A stretch of 64,000 nucleotides of DNA from Paramacrobiotus metropolitanus. Lineage: Eukaryota; Tardigrada; Eutardigrada; Parachela; Macrobiotidae. Within the stretch, counting starts at the first letter, position 1, and the number at the start of each line of letters is the position of its first letter. Where the stretch lies: positions 1 to 64,000 of the forward strand of contig NW_026570324.1 in assembly GCF_019649055.1 (NCBI RefSeq), written 5' to 3'. This document shows, piece by piece, positions 1-10,126 of this stretch. The translations under genes were made by a program, and so were the position numbers. The notes beneath the pieces are model-generated. The model ran no database searches. It had not been told where the DNA came from and saw nothing but the letters and a program-made list of their open reading frames with translations.

Positions 1-162
1 GATGTTTCATGGTTTATGCGACGGAAGCTACAGAGAATCGGCTGGCCACGCTTGGGAAATTTGAGGCCCGCACCAGCTGATTCGATTGATATAAACTAAC
101 CGCGTGTCCTTTAATTTGACAAGGAAACCGTATGACGGTTTTCTGCAATCTCTCAGCATGCC
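1..162 (-). pseudogene. BTB-family gene A, 3' part of last exon, cut by the Polinton
   Basis: On the minus strand this resembles the middle of the last exon of the paralogue at 21474-21608, including the match to its SNQLVRAS stretch. The frame shifts just after the residues matching WYAGK. The 5' half of the same exon lies on the other side of the Polinton, ending at 20213. The exon runs on past the window start. It encodes part of the C-terminal Tudor-like region described under the paralogue. Pseudogene status follows from the insertion, the frameshift here and a stop codon in the preceding exon (20517-20650). Confidence 0.75.
157..162. repeat. Polinton target-site duplication, left copy
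   Basis: CATGCC directly abuts the first base of the left inverted repeat. The same six bases follow the right inverted repeat at 20207-20212. Six-base duplications are the norm for Polintons. Confidence 0.93.
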
Positions 163-566
163 AGAAGAGAAGTAGTAGAACCAGCGGTTTGATGGTAGTA
201 CACATAGCGGGCTCTCCTATTGGTCGGTTTAGCCTAAGTACCGCCCCTATAGTCTAGGGTATACAAATAGCGGAATATGGTCTGTACACTGTACTGTATA
301 CAAATAGCGTACAAATCAGCTGATCTGATGGTGTGTACGAATAGCGTACAGTCCATGTACTGTACAATAGCGTATTGGTCGGTTTAGCCTGAGTACCGCC
401 TATAGTCTAGGGTATACGAATAGCGGATTATGGTCTGTACACTGTACTGTATATGCAAATCAGTCTGGACTGATAGTGTGTACGAATGGCGTACAGATCG
501 GTTTAACCTGTATGCCGCCTATAATATACTGTGTACGAATAGCGTATTAGCCTGTACACTGTCTAT
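163..566 (+). repeat. Polinton left terminal inverted repeat with internal duplication
   Basis: The first 210 bases match the reverse complement of the right end closely. From about 373 the unit starting ATTGGTCGGTTTAGCC is repeated, and a third, diverged part follows around 505-566. The right end has only about one and a half units, so the left repeat is longer by an internal tandem copy of about 155 bp. Motifs such as TACGAATAGCGTA and GTCTGTACACTG recur within it. Confidence 0.88.
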
Positions 567-694
567 GATTAGCCCCTTTCTTTTGTTTGATTTTCCCACC
601 CTCTTTTTTTTGTTTTATTCAGTCAGAAATCAGCAAAGCAGCATCCACTGATCTGGATAGTCAATATAGTAAATCGAAATTGCAGAAGTCAGTA

Positions 695-1280
695 TTAAAC
701 ATCAGTGCTACACGGACAACAAGACACAACAGATTTTTCGTATTTCTTTTGAGTTTCTTCAATGAATGCCGCTCCTTTCGTCTCCGTAAGGTACGGGCAT
801 TTTGGATACCATCGGGCATGTTCTTCCCAAGGTACATCAGTTGCTTCCCAATTGTGAATTTGGCCGCCGCAGTGAAAACAACGAACGCAATCACCATTTC
901 CTTCGTAATAGAATCCAGCGTGTGCCATGTCTCGTGGATGTTGCTGCTTACAGGCCATTCGGCATAACTGGCAAAACGTGTCTTGTAATCTTGCATTTCT
1001 GGCGCAGCGAAAAGCAAATCATGTTGTGAACCGAAGTCATCCTCACCAGCAGCCAGTGCTTGTGAGTTAGGGCAATCGGACGCTCAAACAGATGCCGATA
1101 GAAAGGCTTATACCGAGAATTGGGCCAATCGCCCATAACATGGCCGCAATACACAGTGAATTTCGTCGTACACGCCCTTGTAAAAGAATCCATCAAACGC
1201 CAGTCGTGCTATGGAATACTCAGTACATGGCCAGTTGACAAAGCTGTTGCAGCGGTTATCTACGTCTGACATATCCATTT
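695..1280 (-). pseudogene. Double BIR-domain (IAP-like) protein, frameshifted
   Basis: Two baculovirus-IAP-repeat zinc modules are readable. The N-terminal one lies at about 1280-1040 (FVNWP, then DGFFYKGVYDE, then a CxxC and a downstream H and C). The second is at about 985-780 (AEWP, AGFYYEGNGD, CFHCGG, PWEEHARWYPKC). BIR proteins bind caspases or IAP antagonists and block apoptosis, which suits a virus-like element. Each BIR is interrupted by a frame change, and another lies between them, so no single frame carries both. No RING finger was seen downstream. It is the last gene before the left end. Shifts could be decay or sequence error. Confidence 0.8.
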
Positions 1281-1590
1281 TCAAGAAGTGTTTACCGATT
1301 ATCTGCCATAGCCGTTCCTAGATGGATAGAGGAAGCAAATGCAGGCAGACATCTGTCATCTTGTTTAACTGGCCGCTTCCACGATCTGTACGATTGTGAA
1401 TACAGACAACTTGATTTGGCGATCTTGTTGTCTGAACTCAACTGACGGAGTATACATGGAAGCTACAGGATTCAACTTGATCTCCAAATTTTATTCAGTC
1501 TGTAGGTGTAATCAGATTCTTCTAGATCCGGAGTATACCATTCTGTTCGCACCATCCACTCTAAGAATTCCAAGTCACGCTTGGTCAAAG

Positions 1591-1767
1591 TTATTCCGGT
1601 TCGTTTAGCTTCCAGTAACCGTGCTCATCCACCGATGGCACATCTTTTGCCAAAACCATTTTGCCTGCGGTATAATGCCAAAAAACAAATGTTTTGCCAT
1701 TTCCAAAGCGATAAGTCCTAATCCCCTCATAGCCGGGGTAGCTAACTTCTACCAAATTTGACTCCAT
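1591..1767 (-). CDS. Small Polinton protein, 58 aa, unknown
   Basis: A short open frame starts at ATG 1767 (MESNLVEVSYPGYEG) and ends in KLNEPE and a stop at 1591. It lies in a gap between larger genes on the same strand, about 120 bp after the hairpin/homopolymer motif at 1885-1922. It is mixed in composition with several aromatic residues and no signal peptide or membrane segment. I recognise no family. Being intact among broken neighbours gives it some support, but length alone makes it uncertain. Confidence 0.4.
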   Translation of the reverse strand: MESNLVEVSYPGYEGIRTYRFGNGKTFVFWHYTAGKMVLAKDVPSVDEHGYWKLNEPE

Positions 1768-1884
1768 ATTAACAATAGTGTTCTCGGCGTAAGTTTGTTT
1801 GTGTCTCCTTAATGCAAGGGTTCCAAAATAGCGACGATGTCAGCTTGTCTGTCAATTATTCTGACAAGCTAAGACCGTCACTAA

Positions 1885-1922
1885 TTCGGGGCAGCGCCCT
1901 CTTTTTTTTTTTTTTTTTTTTT
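1885..1922. other. Intergenic hairpin plus homopolymer motif, copy A
   Basis: The plus strand reads GGGC-AGC-GCCC, then TC and about 20 T. On the coding (minus) strand the A tract directly follows the stop codon of the 1922-2298 gene and precedes the hairpin. Copies B (11336-11366) and C (9898-9927) share the layout and the flanking GATTTGG-like bases. It could be a 3'-end or promoter signal of the Polinton. Confidence 0.55.
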
Positions 1923-2298
1923 CAAAGTAACAATATCGGCTTGTGGCACATAGTCCACGAAACTGAACAAGTTAGGTCCAAAGGCACATTCCCAGCACTA
2001 CTGATGCGCACGCAGTCTGTCTGCGAACAGCGTGGTCTAAAGCGGATCCGAACAGATTTTCCTGTGGCATCCCTGATCCGATAACACTGAGTTTTTCGTG
2101 TGGTGATGGCGCGATTCCACAGTCGAAGAAATGAGTCGTCTTCATGCATTTCTATCATGCGTTTAACAACGGTATCATTATACTCGCCGATGTTTCGTAC
2201 AAGACTCCAACTGGATATGTGTAACCAGTGAAGCGATAATAAGATGCTGATCTAATGGTCTGAAACCGACACGTATACTGTCGCTTAACCAAAACCAT
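1922..2298 (-). pseudogene. Unknown Polinton protein, frameshifted
   Basis: A frame beginning at ATG 2298 (MVLVKRQYTCRFQTIRSAS) runs to about 2190. A second frame then continues to a stop at 1922, with the stretch DDSFLRLWNRAITTRKTQ. The second frame stays open upstream of its first ATG, which fits one gene with one indel. The protein is basic and has no recognised domain. Its stop codon touches the A tract of motif copy A. Confidence 0.4.
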
Positions 2299-2504
2299 AA
2301 TACATCGTCAGCGCTGCAGCAAAACGGCAAGAAGAATCGTCATTCCCATCAGACTCCATGATTGCTGCTGAAGACAGAAAATGTTGTAAATGACTATTTC
2401 TTGCTAGTCTTCCTTGATATCGACGCGTACGCAAAACAGCTATACATCTGACATTGAAAACTTATATGCTTTCTCCCATTAAGTTCTGACAAGCGTGCTT
2501 ACCA
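2299..2504. other. Intergenic gap in the Polinton
   Basis: No convincing frame on either strand. It separates two unknown minus-strand genes and contains no hairpin motif of the A/B/C type. Confidence 0.4.
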
Positions 2505-2965
2505 TTACTGATCAACCAGAGTCATTAGAGTTGCGCAAAGGATTCGAAACTCCAACACAGAAAGTTCCAAAGGTCCACCATCGGTTGGGCGTATAATGCA
2601 GATCTGTGCTTGCTCTTTCACCGCACGTCCATTCACTTTGATGAAAATTTCTTTGCGCACGCCATCCACGATCACGCAAACTACAGGCTGCCATTTAAGA
2701 ATGGACTTTCTCAACGCCTGGATCATTTCACCGCTTAACTCCATTCTGATAAATTTACGAGCCACACGAACGTCATATTCCTCCATCTCTCTATACACTG
2801 CTCACACCCAGCACTAGTCTCATCATCTGCAGGACCGCCAGGACTGACACGCACAAGTATAAACGACTTGCTAGCTACACGCCATTCCATACGAAGAGTG
2901 TCGCTGAAGCGAAAATACTTTACGCCGTTCTCCTCTTTGCGAACAGACATGGCGTCTACAGGCAT
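2505..2965 (-). pseudogene. Unknown Polinton protein, frameshifted
   Basis: The first part starts at ATG 2965 (MPVDAMSVRKEENGVKYF). The second continues in another frame from about 2798 to a stop at 2505, with LKWQPVVCVIVDGVRKEIFI and ELSVLEFRILC. The two open frames overlap around 2735-2798, which fits a single-base shift. Alternating hydrophobic residues suggest a beta-rich fold. No catalytic motif is visible. By position, between the small membrane protein and the BIR gene, it could be an accessory virion or host-interaction protein, but this is a guess. Confidence 0.45.
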
Positions 2966-3179
2966 TCTCAGTGTTCTAGAATGGAAAGGAACAGGCTGTT
3001 CAAAAAAAAAGACAAGGAGTAGCCGTTGTAATGTACAAGGCAGTTTACAGTTTGACTTCTGACCTTCTTACCTTCGTGGATTTGCACAGTCTCATCAGCT
3101 TTACTTCTGCCACTTGTCTAAACAGTCAGTGGTCCGTAACCAGTTATTCTGTATATTTGTTTTCCACCCAGCATGCTAG

Positions 3180-3338
3180 TCACGTTATGGAAGATTTTGT
3201 TGAACATGGCCTCGGAATCATGATGGGATCGCTGGGCAGCTGTGATGTCATCTTAATTTGAACGTACACTTCCAGTGTCCACAAAATGAGACACAATGTG
3301 GAAATAATACAGTAGAAGATGAAATCCTTTTTATCCAT
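3180..3338 (-). CDS. Small single-pass membrane protein, 52 aa
   Basis: The frame starts MDKKDFIFYCIISTLCLILW, a lysine-flanked hydrophobic span of about 20 residues, followed by a short polar tail and a stop at 3180. The ATG overlaps the stop codon of a frame coming from about 3510. That upstream region also encodes a hydrophobic stretch, so two small membrane proteins may lie in tandem. Small membrane proteins are common beside capsid genes in Polintons and adintoviruses. The role is unknown. Confidence 0.5.
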   Translation of the reverse strand: MDKKDFIFYCIISTLCLILWTLEVYVQIKMTSQLPSDPIMIPRPCSTKSSIT

Positions 3339-3510
3339 TATAGCTTGTTGATTTATTGGTATCCGTTAGCATCATAGTGTTCAGGAACGCTTCTGTCACG
3401 TCTTTTGACGCTTTAATATCAATTTCCGTAATGTTTCTGTTTCCCTTAATGGATTGATAGATTTGCAGGAATAGAAACTGATGAGAAACCAAACATGACC
3501 ACCCAGAACA
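3335..3510 (-). pseudogene. Possible second small membrane protein, frameshifted
   Basis: One frame gives a hydrophobic stretch (VVATLFWVVMFGFSSVSIPA). Another gives ITEIDIKASKDVTEAF up to a stop at about 3335 that overlaps the next gene's ATG. Read together they would form a leader-plus-tail protein of roughly 60 residues with one shift. There is no family match. Confidence 0.3.
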
Positions 3511-3533
3511 AGGTGGCCACGACCTGCTTTTTG

Positions 3534-4028
3534 TTAATTTGCGATAAGTCCATTTATAAAGTTGCGGTCTTTTACTCGTGTTCGCATACTGAAAAACTTG
3601 TTAATGAACTTGCATACGAACACATCGTTCACTCCTTTATGCTTGGTTAGTGCTGACATGACATCCTTGTATGAGTATCCGTAGCAACGTAGCGTAACAA
3701 AGAACATGCAGTACTGACCGCAGACTGTGCTGTCTACACTTTGCCGCTCCGTGTTAGATACAATGAGAAAGTCGTCACCCATCCAATTCTTGATGTGCTG
3801 TGAGTATACGGCCGGATTTTTACCGTACGAATCGAAGGCTTCTAGTATGCCTGGTGATACACAGTAAATGCCACCCAGTGCTCGCCGCGATTGCCGTCTA
3901 CCTCTGTGTTGACAATGTAAGCACCAGGAAATTCTTTGTCCGGTAGTGTGTTTGCAGAATACACTCCACAAAAATATCTCGGATTTTGGGTCCTTCTGTA
4001 ATGCGGCTTGGATTTGCAGGTTGTTCAT
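3534..4028 (-). pseudogene. Adenain-like cysteine protease (Polinton PRO)
   Basis: The C-terminal half has FDSYG and STVCGQYCMFF, the acidic and catalytic-cysteine motifs of adenovirus-type maturation proteases, which cleave capsid precursors. The catalytic histidine motif (PGAYIVNTEV followed by GEHWVAF) lies at about 3865-3950 in a different frame. Two opposite shifts therefore flank it, and the 164-residue open frame alone lacks the histidine. The start codon overlaps the capsid stop as ATGA (4025-4028), a typical virus-like linkage. The length fits the family. If the shifts are real, this copy is inactive. Confidence 0.85.
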
Positions 4029-5367
4029 GGTGCAAAATCAAAGATAACCTGACGGTTGTTGTTAATTTCGATCACGTTATCGAACACCAACATGGCTACA
4101 CACACCGCATTTTCTTCTAAACCTTTGGCGAATTTCATATGTATATTCAAATTCCCATGGCGGGACAGGGACATTGCCCCTCGTCCTGTGTGTCCACGCG
4201 TAAAATCAAATCCGTACAGGCAGAATCCACCCTTGTTGTACTGTTCACGGTCTATTGGCAATTCACCCGCTCCTCGTTGAGACGTTCAAGTGTATCCAAC
4301 AGACCTTCATAGCCTTGTATCGAACTGCCCTTCTCGTAATTTAGATTGTAGCCTTGTGTAGGAAACAGTTGGCCGTCAATCTCGGCCACGATATTGGTCA
4401 AGTTGAAATGTGTAAAGTTAAATGGGGATGATCCGTATTCACCAGCAAACGATCGGCTCGGTACAATGCCAAAAATCATTATTTTCGGCAGCTGACCCAT
4501 AACAATATTGGACCAAACAGCTTGTTGCTGACCAAGAATCAATGTATGTTCACGCATTACCACACGCTCAATGTGATATTTTGAAGTGGTGCTGAGTAGT
4601 TCTTTGCTCAAGGCGGTAAAATAATCCGGAGAAGGTTCATATTTTCTTACTTGCAAGCGCGGATTTCTGATAGCCACCATTTTCGGGGCGTTGCTATCAC
4701 TGTCAGCAACAAAAACCACTTCGTTCTTGTTCCGCACCAACTTAATTGTGAGCTCGACTCCGGGCAAGAGTGGCTTATCTTGTTGAAACAGGTCACAGTG
4801 AAGTTTGCCTGACAACTGCAACGGTTTCATATTCTGTAGCCAATCCGTCTTTTGTTTGACCCATCGCTACAGAAACGATTCACTTTGTTGTTGCATCTGT
4901 AACATGACCAGGCTTTTTCTCCCAGTTATTATCAATACAAATCCCGATAGGGTAAGTTGTGATTTTTGAGCTTGATCCGTAAAACCGAGCAATGATTCTA
5001 GGTATGCACGATAGTGATACAGCGTGCTTGTATCCGTGACATTCCGACCACCGATGGTAACAGTAACTGACTGGAACAGGCTGTGCAGAATGTTGTTAAC
5101 TGGTGCCAAGCAGTCCGAATCTTTCAAATCTGCGCCGTCTTTATTCGTAACGTGCAAGTCGCATTTAAATCTAATATCCGCCAAGCTCACTAATTCGCTC
5201 AGAGAGGGCGCAATAGTGAAAACAATATCGTTTGCTGAGTCAAATGTCGCTTGAGCTGGTCCAATATCGTAATCCTTTGTGTTCCATCTCTGTCAGTGTT
5301 GCCGGTAAGTAAAGAGATGGTTTTCCAGAAGCATCGAAGGCTCCGAATTTGCTTCAATCATCGCCAT
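4025..5367 (-). pseudogene. Major capsid protein, double jelly-roll (Polinton MCP)
   Basis: Conserved landmarks appear in order: ATG at 5367, FTIAPSLSE and LADIRFKCDL (about 5160-5230), then LAPVNNILHSLFQSVTVTIG and YHYRAYLESLLG (5000-5110). Next come LSGKLHCDLFQQDKPLL and GVELTIKLVRN (4740-4810), and finally LYGFDFTRGHTGRG (4180-4230). This is the Polinton/adintovirus capsid signature, which builds the hexons of an icosahedral shell. At least four frame changes break it, at about 5344, 5290, 4890 and 4255. The total span of about 445 codons fits the family. It sits between the protease and the pX-like gene. Confidence 0.87.
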
Positions 5368-5445
5368 TATTTTTGTTAAAATCTGTTAGCGATTGCGTCG
5401 ATGGCTAACTGTCGCTTGGTTCGTTTTCTTGTCCTTTACGTTTAG

Positions 5446-5754
5446 TCACGCGTTTTGCTTGTCTGCGAGTTTTGACCTTGTGTCCTTGCACTCGTTGTCG
5501 TCGTCGTCGTTTGCGTCCTCCCTTAATGCCCATTTCTTCGCCTGCGGACTCTTTAAGCTTTTTTTAACTTTCTCCACGGCTGTGTCTATGACTGACTCCC
5601 ACTGCTTTGAAACAGCTGTCTTCATATGAGGTTGTGCTTTGGTTACAAGGCTTGAAATGTAAGGTGCAGCTTTGCTAAATAGACCTTTAGCAAACCAATC
5701 CACCCGTCCCCAAAAGCTGCCACCAATAACTGGGGCGCCTCGGTATTTTGGCAT
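5446..5754 (-). CDS. pX-like small virion protein (Polinton/adintovirus type)
   Basis: The 102-residue frame opens MPKYRGAPVIGGSFWGRV, followed by a basic amphipathic stretch with LFSKAAPYISSLVTK and an acidic, lysine-rich tail. A YRG-GG start followed by a basic, alanine-rich helix is the pattern of the adenovirus pX-like proteins found next to the capsid genes of Polintons, probably DNA- or membrane-associated in the virion. The frame upstream to about 5858 stays open in another phase, so the true start may be earlier. Position between capsid and penton supports the call. Confidence 0.55.
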   Translation of the reverse strand: MPKYRGAPVIGGSFWGRVDWFAKGLFSKAAPYISSLVTKAQPHMKTAVSKQWESVIDTAVEKVKKSLKSPQAKKWALREDANDDDDNECKDTRSKLADKQNA

Positions 5755-5864
5755 ACCAAAGCCATGCTGTTTGGCAAATAAATCTGTGTAGAGATTCGCT
5801 GAAATGGTGCTCCTTCAATACCATGGTTAATATCTTTTGGTCTGAAATGTGAAATCACTGCTAC

Positions 5865-6633
5865 TCATCGTATTTCTTCTCCTCTGTCGTCAGTCACTTC
5901 AATCTCCACTGTGCTAAATGTCTGTTTTTGAACAGGCAAGTAATGCGGATTCTCGAAACGCAGAACGGTACCATCGTACGAACTGGCTTCGGTACACAAT
6001 GTGCGCAGAACAGGGACCATTGCATCCCCTACGAGTTGATATTCCACTAAATCACAGTAGATGTTCACAATGCGGCAATGTTTGGGTGGACGTAACACGA
6101 AAGGTTCCTTTTCAATCCCCATATAAGGATAGTTATTGTGTAATCCAAGGGCACGTGTATACTCCGCTCCTTCAAATATAACTTGACTGTCACCGCGCAC
6201 GAAAAGCTGTCCATGATCTCCTTGAATTTTGATGGCTGCAAAGGAGTTTTCATACTGCTTTTTTCGTCTTCCGTTGTTTGGGGTAAGTCTTTAGGCTCTC
6301 TGTTAATCAAGTCGTGGTGGCTGTAGCGAAAGTCCAAATTGCGAGCGAAACGCGGATTGTATGTGAGCATTTCGTTTACGCTACTGATTAAATCATATTC
6401 ATCTCTATAGAATAATTTCTTTGGGAGCGTACGCGCTAAAAGTCAATATATGGTTTGCTTATTGCAACCTTTAGATCTGACTGAAAACGCATTTCCATTG
6501 GCGGGAGAATTAGTTCAGAAAGTCCAACCTCCCATTCTCCGTCCAAGTCAATTGAACGGATAAGTTGTGTCGTATAGCAGCCAGGACGATTATCCGGGAA
6601 TATCGTACTGGATGCAGAACTTGGTAATGACAT
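5865..6633 (-). pseudogene. Minor capsid protein (penton, single jelly-roll)
   Basis: The N-terminus (6633-6436) has LPSSASSTIFPDN and DLDGEWEVGLSELILPP. The C-terminal part (6200-5865) has IVNIYCDLVEYQLVGDAMVP, then LRFENPHYLPV and a final IEVTDDRGEE. These are the hallmarks of the Polinton penton protein, which fills the vertices of the shell. The middle part (6370-6065) is in a third frame. At least two shifts break the gene. It ends just before the pX-like gene and starts just after the integrase. Confidence 0.85.
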
Positions 6634-6645
6634 GTAAAACTCATT

Positions 6646-7716
6646 TTAGATTATCTTTGTCCTCCCAGGAATCATAAGCTGGCCCGTAACCATACCATCG
6701 CACGAGATATTGTTCCTTTCCTTATGCTTTCTCGTCCTTATGCGTGATATTTTATGACCTGATCGTTCAGTCATAATAAATTTCGACAGCTCTTGACCAT
6801 AGAACAAGCCGTCAACCTCTTCACCTGACAAATCTTCAACTGCATACAACCACCCTTTCTTAATAACTTTTATCACTTTGAAAAGCTCCTCCGTGAAGTT
6901 TGTTTCATATCCTTTCTCAAACGTAAGCTTCTTTTGGCAAGTCGCACATAATCTCCAACAGCAAAACCAGGAGGTTTAATTGTATCCATTTCATCTTCCT
7001 CAAGCATTTTACCCCGTATCACGCGAGCTTTTTGCACGTCCACTTCACTTGGCGCAAAACCGGTAGCAGAGTGCACGCTATTATTATATGCTGTGACCAC
7101 ATCGTCCAGCACGTCCAGGTATCGGTATGTCTGTTTCTCTGTCATGTAAACGTAAAGTCTGTCCTTGCAGTGTTCTGTTGAAGCTCCACCATTGCACACT
7201 TTATGTCATCGTTCTTTGTGGTAAAGAAAGTAACTCCACAGTCGCGAAGAAAATCTCTCACTACCTTGGCTGTAAATTCCTTTCCATTATCGCTCTGACA
7301 CCGCAGCGGTGGTGTACGTAAGTCTCTGTAGATTGTTTCCAACGCTCGAACAATCTCACTTGGTTTCTTTGATTTCACAGGAATGGCCCATGCATATCGC
7401 GAAAAACAGTCAATGCATGTTAACAGATACTTTACTCCGTCGTTCTCTTTGTGAAATTTCTGCATATCGGCAAGATCAATTTGATGTTGATCGTTTACAC
7501 CGACACAGATAATTTTTCTCCGTTTGAATTTTGAGCGGTACGGTCGATGCTCGGTATAGGTGTCTTTTGACTGCAAGTATCGTTCAACTTGATCTTTTGT
7601 AAAGCCGTGTTTACTGGCTTCCGTGTAAAGACGTTCCACTCCTCCCAAACTGCCCGGATTGGAGGGATCCAAATATAGATCATCCAGAAACCATTATGCA
7701 TAAGAGATCCAACCAC
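6646..7716 (-). pseudogene. Polinton integrase (RVE family, chromodomain-like tail)
   Basis: The N-terminal part has SNPGSLGGVERLYTEA, typical of Polinton integrases. The catalytic core (7142-7500) shows QIDLADM, then CQSDNGKEFT, and a glutamate 35 residues after the second aspartate, so the DD35E triad is present. C-terminal pieces carry YNNSVHSATGFAPSEVDV (7000-7090) and a chromo-like fold with LFYGQELSKF (6646-6876). The enzyme inserts the element, creating 6-bp duplications as seen at its ends. Frame changes at about 7170-7200, 6875 and near 7670 split it into three or four open pieces. Confidence 0.9.
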
Positions 7717-7759
7717 TACCTGTGTGATGCTGTGTTTTTATGTTTCTTTGTTGGGCTGA

Positions 7760-8847
7760 TTATCGTTTCTTGCTTTCTTGCTGTGCTGTAAACATTTCAT
7801 CGGGCTTGTATAAGATTGCCGGGACCGAAATTTTATTTGGCGCCCTATATGTCAATGCTGGCTTGGTAGCTGGTGCTGGCAAACTGGCTTGCTCATATGT
7901 AAGTGCTTTTCTGGCCGCAGGTGCTGGCAAACGGGCTTGCTCATATGTAAGTGATTTTCTGGCAGCAGGTGCTGCAATTCTAGCTGCACATAAGTCAAAG
8001 CCTCCAGTTGGTGAGACGCCGGCAATTGTGGCTGCGCATATGATTGCTTTTCGACTTGCACTGCTGGGCAACTGCGGCTGCTCGTGCGTTAAAGACGGTA
8101 CTGCGGCTGCGGGAGCTAATGCATACGAAGATGATAAATCATCATCGCTGTCCGGCCATTCTACATTTGGTACAGACGTGTTGTCAGCCAAAGCCAATGT
8201 AGGCGAAGGACTGCGTATTTCCAGTACGGATTGCCAGCTGGAAGCAATGGAGGATTCTGATACACCAGCTGCGGATTTTGATTGCCGTATGTGATGGCAG
8301 GCAATGCAGGTCCTTTGGTAATCGTAGACACATTTGGATGACGCATTGTACTGGCTGCATTTTTCGCACGGTTCTGCTTAGATATCCGCTTATTTTTAGG
8401 TTGAGGTTTATAAACATGCCGCACAACAGACTTGCCCGGTGCACTGATATACTGCGGGACTGGAACAGGATAATAAACAGGATCCTTTTCGATGTAATGA
8501 ACTGTTGGCTGTATAGGGTCCGATTGTGTTTGACTGTCTGCCATGAAAGGTTTGGGCGCAGCAACATATTCAAATAGCGGTGCGGTATCCACTTGTGCTG
8601 CGTGATCATAAGTAACACGTGAACTAGCTGGCACAGGCGGAATATCTGCATGGTTTGGGGTTTGTACAAATGTCTGCGGCATTGAATTTGATGAATCAAC
8701 AAGTTTGTGTTCGGCACTGGTCTTTGGACCTTGTGTTAAATGCCTCTCAATCTCACTGCTAATTTGATAGGCCTTTGTCCATGGTGTTGGACACGGTTTC
8801 ATCACCGTATTGTATTCGCTCTCCGGTACGAGCACGAATGTCTTCAT
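7760..8847 (-). pseudogene. Repeat- and proline-rich Polinton structural-type protein, unknown
   Basis: The gene starts at ATG 8847 (MKTFVLVPESEYNTVMKPC), a start seen in a conserved Polinton protein of unknown role. It runs through a proline- and glutamine-rich region to about 8200, then shifts frame into an alanine-rich tail with repeated LTYEQARLPAPAARKA units (about 7820-7990) ending at 7760. Its start overlaps the previous gene's stop as ATGA. Low complexity and lack of enzyme motifs suggest a virion or scaffold protein, which is inference. Confidence 0.5.
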
Positions 8848-9181
8848 TTTGCTATGAATGTAGATAATAGCGTTCCTAAAATTGGCAATAAAGCACCGAG
8901 AAATCCACCTCTTTGCTGTAAAATCTGCTGTTTTCGTTTTCGCGGCGTATCACGGCTGGCCAGTCGCTTAATGCTTGCTGCATACTTTCTTGCTGGGTTG
9001 TGATTTGCTTAGACCACTTGGATTCTTCAACAGATTCAAACATGCCTCTTCCATGGCATTGACTTGTTTCTTTGTGCAATGTGCAAAAGCCTCTACGCTG
9101 AATGGGTGACATAGCTTGCAGCGCTCGCACTATGTCAAAGATTTCACTTGGATTCATTCTGTAAAATGCGTCGATGAGCAA
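8844..9181 (-). pseudogene. Small Polinton protein with hydrophobic C-terminus
   Basis: The frame from ATG 9181 (MLIDAFYRMNPSEIFDIVRA) continues to about 8950. A shifted frame then ends in RGGFLGALLPILGTLLSTF and a stop that overlaps the next ATG at 8847. A basic stretch followed by a GGFLG-type hydrophobic end is typical of a small protein found between the ATPase and the structural genes in Polintons and adintoviruses, likely membrane-active. One indel separates the two parts. Confidence 0.55.
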
Positions 9182-9852
9182 AAATATGTGATTGAAGTCG
9201 CAAGTTGTCCGGAGTTTCAGGTCGTAAATTTACAATCAAATAGCCGTACTGTTCCTTAATGGCCTTTTGTACGCATTTTCCAAATGTTTCATTCCTAGTT
9301 GTCGACTCAGCACACGAATTTGCTGGATGTCTCTCACACTTTTGAACAAAATCAAGTACTGGGCATTCAAAGCAATGTCGCGCATGCTTTTCCTTGTTTG
9401 AACAAGTTCTGCGATATAAATACAGCAGTGACATTCTTATGGTGCACATCTCGCGTGAAAAGTGTTGAGGCTTTTACATTGTTGGCTAATTCTTCCATTA
9501 GATCGTCAAGTATTAGTAACGTTGGGACATTTGGGTTGAAAAATCCATCATCGAACAGTTTGTTATAGTCAGAGACTAATTCAATTGACGAAGGAAATTC
9601 TTTGAACGAATTCTGCCAAGTTCCGTACGCGTATACTATACGTTTCGGACACGGGTAAAAGTGTGCATGCGGTGCTTTAAGTAACTCCATTATCAAAGTG
9701 GATTTACCAGACATTGTTGGGCCGCACACATACACCGAGCATGGTGTTTTGAAGCGAAAATCAAAATTTACACGTTCCATTTTCCCAAAACAGTATTTTA
9801 ATGGTTGCATGTGATTCAGATTTGTAGAATGGCTTAATGAGCAAATTCCCAA
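9144..9852 (-). pseudogene. Genome-packaging ATPase (FtsK/HerA type)
   Basis: The first 160 residues (9852-9367) carry Walker A GPTMSGKST and Walker B TLLILDDLM, followed by HHKNVTAVFISQNLF, the sensor region of Polinton ATPases. The rest continues in other frames, with an LFKSVRD-type stretch at about 9340 and EQYGYLIVNLRPETPDNLRL at about 9200-9260. The family drives DNA packaging into capsids. N-terminal catalytic motifs are intact in one frame, and two shifts break the C-terminus. Motif copy C lies 45 bp upstream of the start. Confidence 0.9.
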
Positions 9853-9897
9853 AACAGCAGTAGATTCAACCTGGCCGCAGACAAGTTAAAACTACCA

Positions 9898-9927
9898 CCG
9901 ATTTGGAGCATTCAGCTCTCTTTTTTT
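9898..9927. other. Intergenic hairpin plus homopolymer motif, copy C
   Basis: The plus strand reads GAGC-ATTCA-GCTC followed by CTTTTTTT, preceded by GATTTG. The stem differs from copies A and B (GGGC/GCCC) but pairing is kept by a matched change on both arms. It lies just upstream of the ATPase start. Confidence 0.5.
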
Positions 9928-10126
9928 AACATTTTTCAGGATAAAACGGGAGTTTTTTGTATTAGAAAATTGCGTTCAATAAACTACCAAAATTGCAATC
10001 GGAAAAGTGCAAGGAAAGTCACATTATTACATGCAAAGTCTATGGAAAAAGCAAATCGAAAAACTACAAGTTTGCGACATAAAAAACTACGCAAAAGTAT
10101 GAACAGCGCACATCGAATCAGTTCAT

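Noticed and set aside
14-205. Frame starting in the Polinton repeat with a hydrophobic leader and running into the host exon
   Set aside because: A chance join of repeat sequence to a decayed exon; the host frame shifts soon after and nothing supports expression.
8278-8577. Plus-strand frame over the repeat-rich Polinton gene
   Set aside because: Antisense shadow with no motif; all supported Polinton genes read on the minus strand.
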